In this document: one piece after another, positions 61,972-62,360 of the stretch
How positions within the stretch are numbered: the stretch's first letter is position 1
How the letters are laid out: each line of letters begins with the position of its first letter
Assembly: GCA_023380915.1 (NCBI GenBank)
Contig: JAMCSM010000172.1
Coordinates: 1-62,360, forward strand
From: Actinomycetota bacterium
GTDB lineage: Bacteria > Actinomycetota > Humimicrobiia > Humimicrobiales > Humimicrobiaceae
DNA: 62,360 bases
Direction: 5' to 3'
Notes under the pieces: model-generated
The model's database searches: none
What the model saw: the letters and a program-made list of their open reading frames with translations, nothing else
Told to the model about the DNA's origin: nothing
Program-made: the position numbers and the translations under genes

Positions 61972-62360
61972 TTATTTATCAAGCAATGCAGTTATGCCCG
62001 GAAGTTCCCTGCCTTCAAGAAGTTCCATAGAAGCTCCGCCGCCGCTTGAAACATGGAAAAATTTATCTGTCAGACCAAATTTCTTAAGTGCAGCAAGAGT
62101 ATCCCCGCCGCCTGCAATAGTTTTTGCTCCACTGTTGGCTATAGCCTGGGCAACCCTTCGTGTTCCGTTTTCAAATTCTTTCCTTTCAAAAAAGCCTACA
62201 GGACCATTCCAGAAAATAGTTTTAGCTTTTGCTATTTCATTCTCATATAAAGCAAGAGTTTTGTCGCCCATATCAAAACCCTCAAGATCTGCAGGAATTG
62301 AATCTGCGCTGACAGTTTTTATATCTTTTATATTTCCATCATCTTCCATTCTGCCGACAA
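61972..62360 (-). CDS. pgk: Phosphoglycerate kinase, C-terminal part (cut by window edge)
   Basis: The last 129 codons of Pgk. The frame continues upstream of an internal ATG (62347-62349) to the window end, reading VGRMEDDG. Visible: IFWNGPVGFFERKEFENGT, the nucleotide-binding IAGGGDTLAALKKFG and HVSSGGGASMELLEG. It makes ATP from 1,3-bisphosphoglycerate. Followed by a terminator-like hairpin and tpiA. Confidence 0.97.
   Translation of the reverse strand, partial: VGRMEDDGNIKDIKTVSADSIPADLEGFDMGDKTLALYENEIAKAKTIFWNGPVGFFERKEFENGTRRVAQAIANSGAKTIAGGGDTLAALKKFGLTDKFFHVSSGGGASMELLEGRELPGITALLDK

Overview
The window is a very AT-rich bacterial chromosome segment, mostly coded on the minus strand. 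It carries core genes (thrS, infC-rpmI-rplT-pheS-pheT, pgk-tpiA-gpmI-gpmI-secG, lexA-dinB, three tRNAs). A LytR-CpsA-Psr protein, a 3D-domain wall protein and lipoprotein binding proteins with long Thr/Ala/Glu linkers suggest a monoderm anaerobe. Low G+C with this linker style resembles uncultured lineages such as OPB41/Humimicrobiia-like Actinomycetota; that placement is inference, not shown by the sequence.

Layout. 1-12061: one minus-strand catabolic operon. Read in transcription order from a strong promoter with two tandem LacI-type operators (12007-12061), it encodes a ribose-type ABC importer, an L-fucose isomerase-like enzyme, a URO-D/MtaA-like protein, an L-rhamnose mutarotase-like protein, a LacI regulator, two more URO-D/MtaA-like proteins and the start of another gene cut by the window edge. 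12285-16025 (plus): a DUF2723 membrane glycosyltransferase, a GT2 enzyme, a DUF2304 partner and Pcm. 16107-16252: a GC-richer element with terminal inverted repeats. 16290-24785 (minus): the thrS/infC/pheST block, interrupted by a radical SAM gene. infC has a leader terminator and an AUU or AUA start codon. 24901-26824: tRNA-Gly beside a duplicated fragment of the neighbouring MFS transporter gene.

26884-40948 (minus): an LCP protein, decayed toxin-antitoxin genes, then a defence operon (AlbA_2 protein, type III Mod and Res, TIR protein, small helical protein, frameshifted AbiJ-like protein), small membrane and zinc-ribbon proteins, a HicBA-like pair, an orphan VapB-like antitoxin, a frameshifted mscL, a DUF2283 protein and a 3D-domain protein. 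41406-44191 (plus): lexA, dinB and a DUF72 gene, with a perfect palindrome over the putative lexA promoter. 44197-49690: dhaK and dhaL, a sugar isomerase/epimerase, then five consecutive EutN/CcmL (BMC-P, pentameric shell) genes with no hexameric shell gene in the window, preceded by a ferredoxin:thioredoxin-reductase/rubredoxin fusion, a glutaredoxin and tRNA-Cys.

49749-51107: an AmrS-type radical SAM gene and tRNA-Leu, whose 3' end and flank are duplicated 200 bp away around a GC-rich palindrome. 51323-57268: an Opp/Dpp-type peptide ABC importer. 57393-62360: secG, two tandem gpmI genes, tpiA and the C-terminal part of pgk.

The most unusual parts are the five-gene BMC-P array with its redox genes, the deoxysugar-type operon with three MtaA/URO-D-like proteins and no corrinoid protein, and the defence operon. 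Frameshift calls rest on this one sequence and could be assembly errors.
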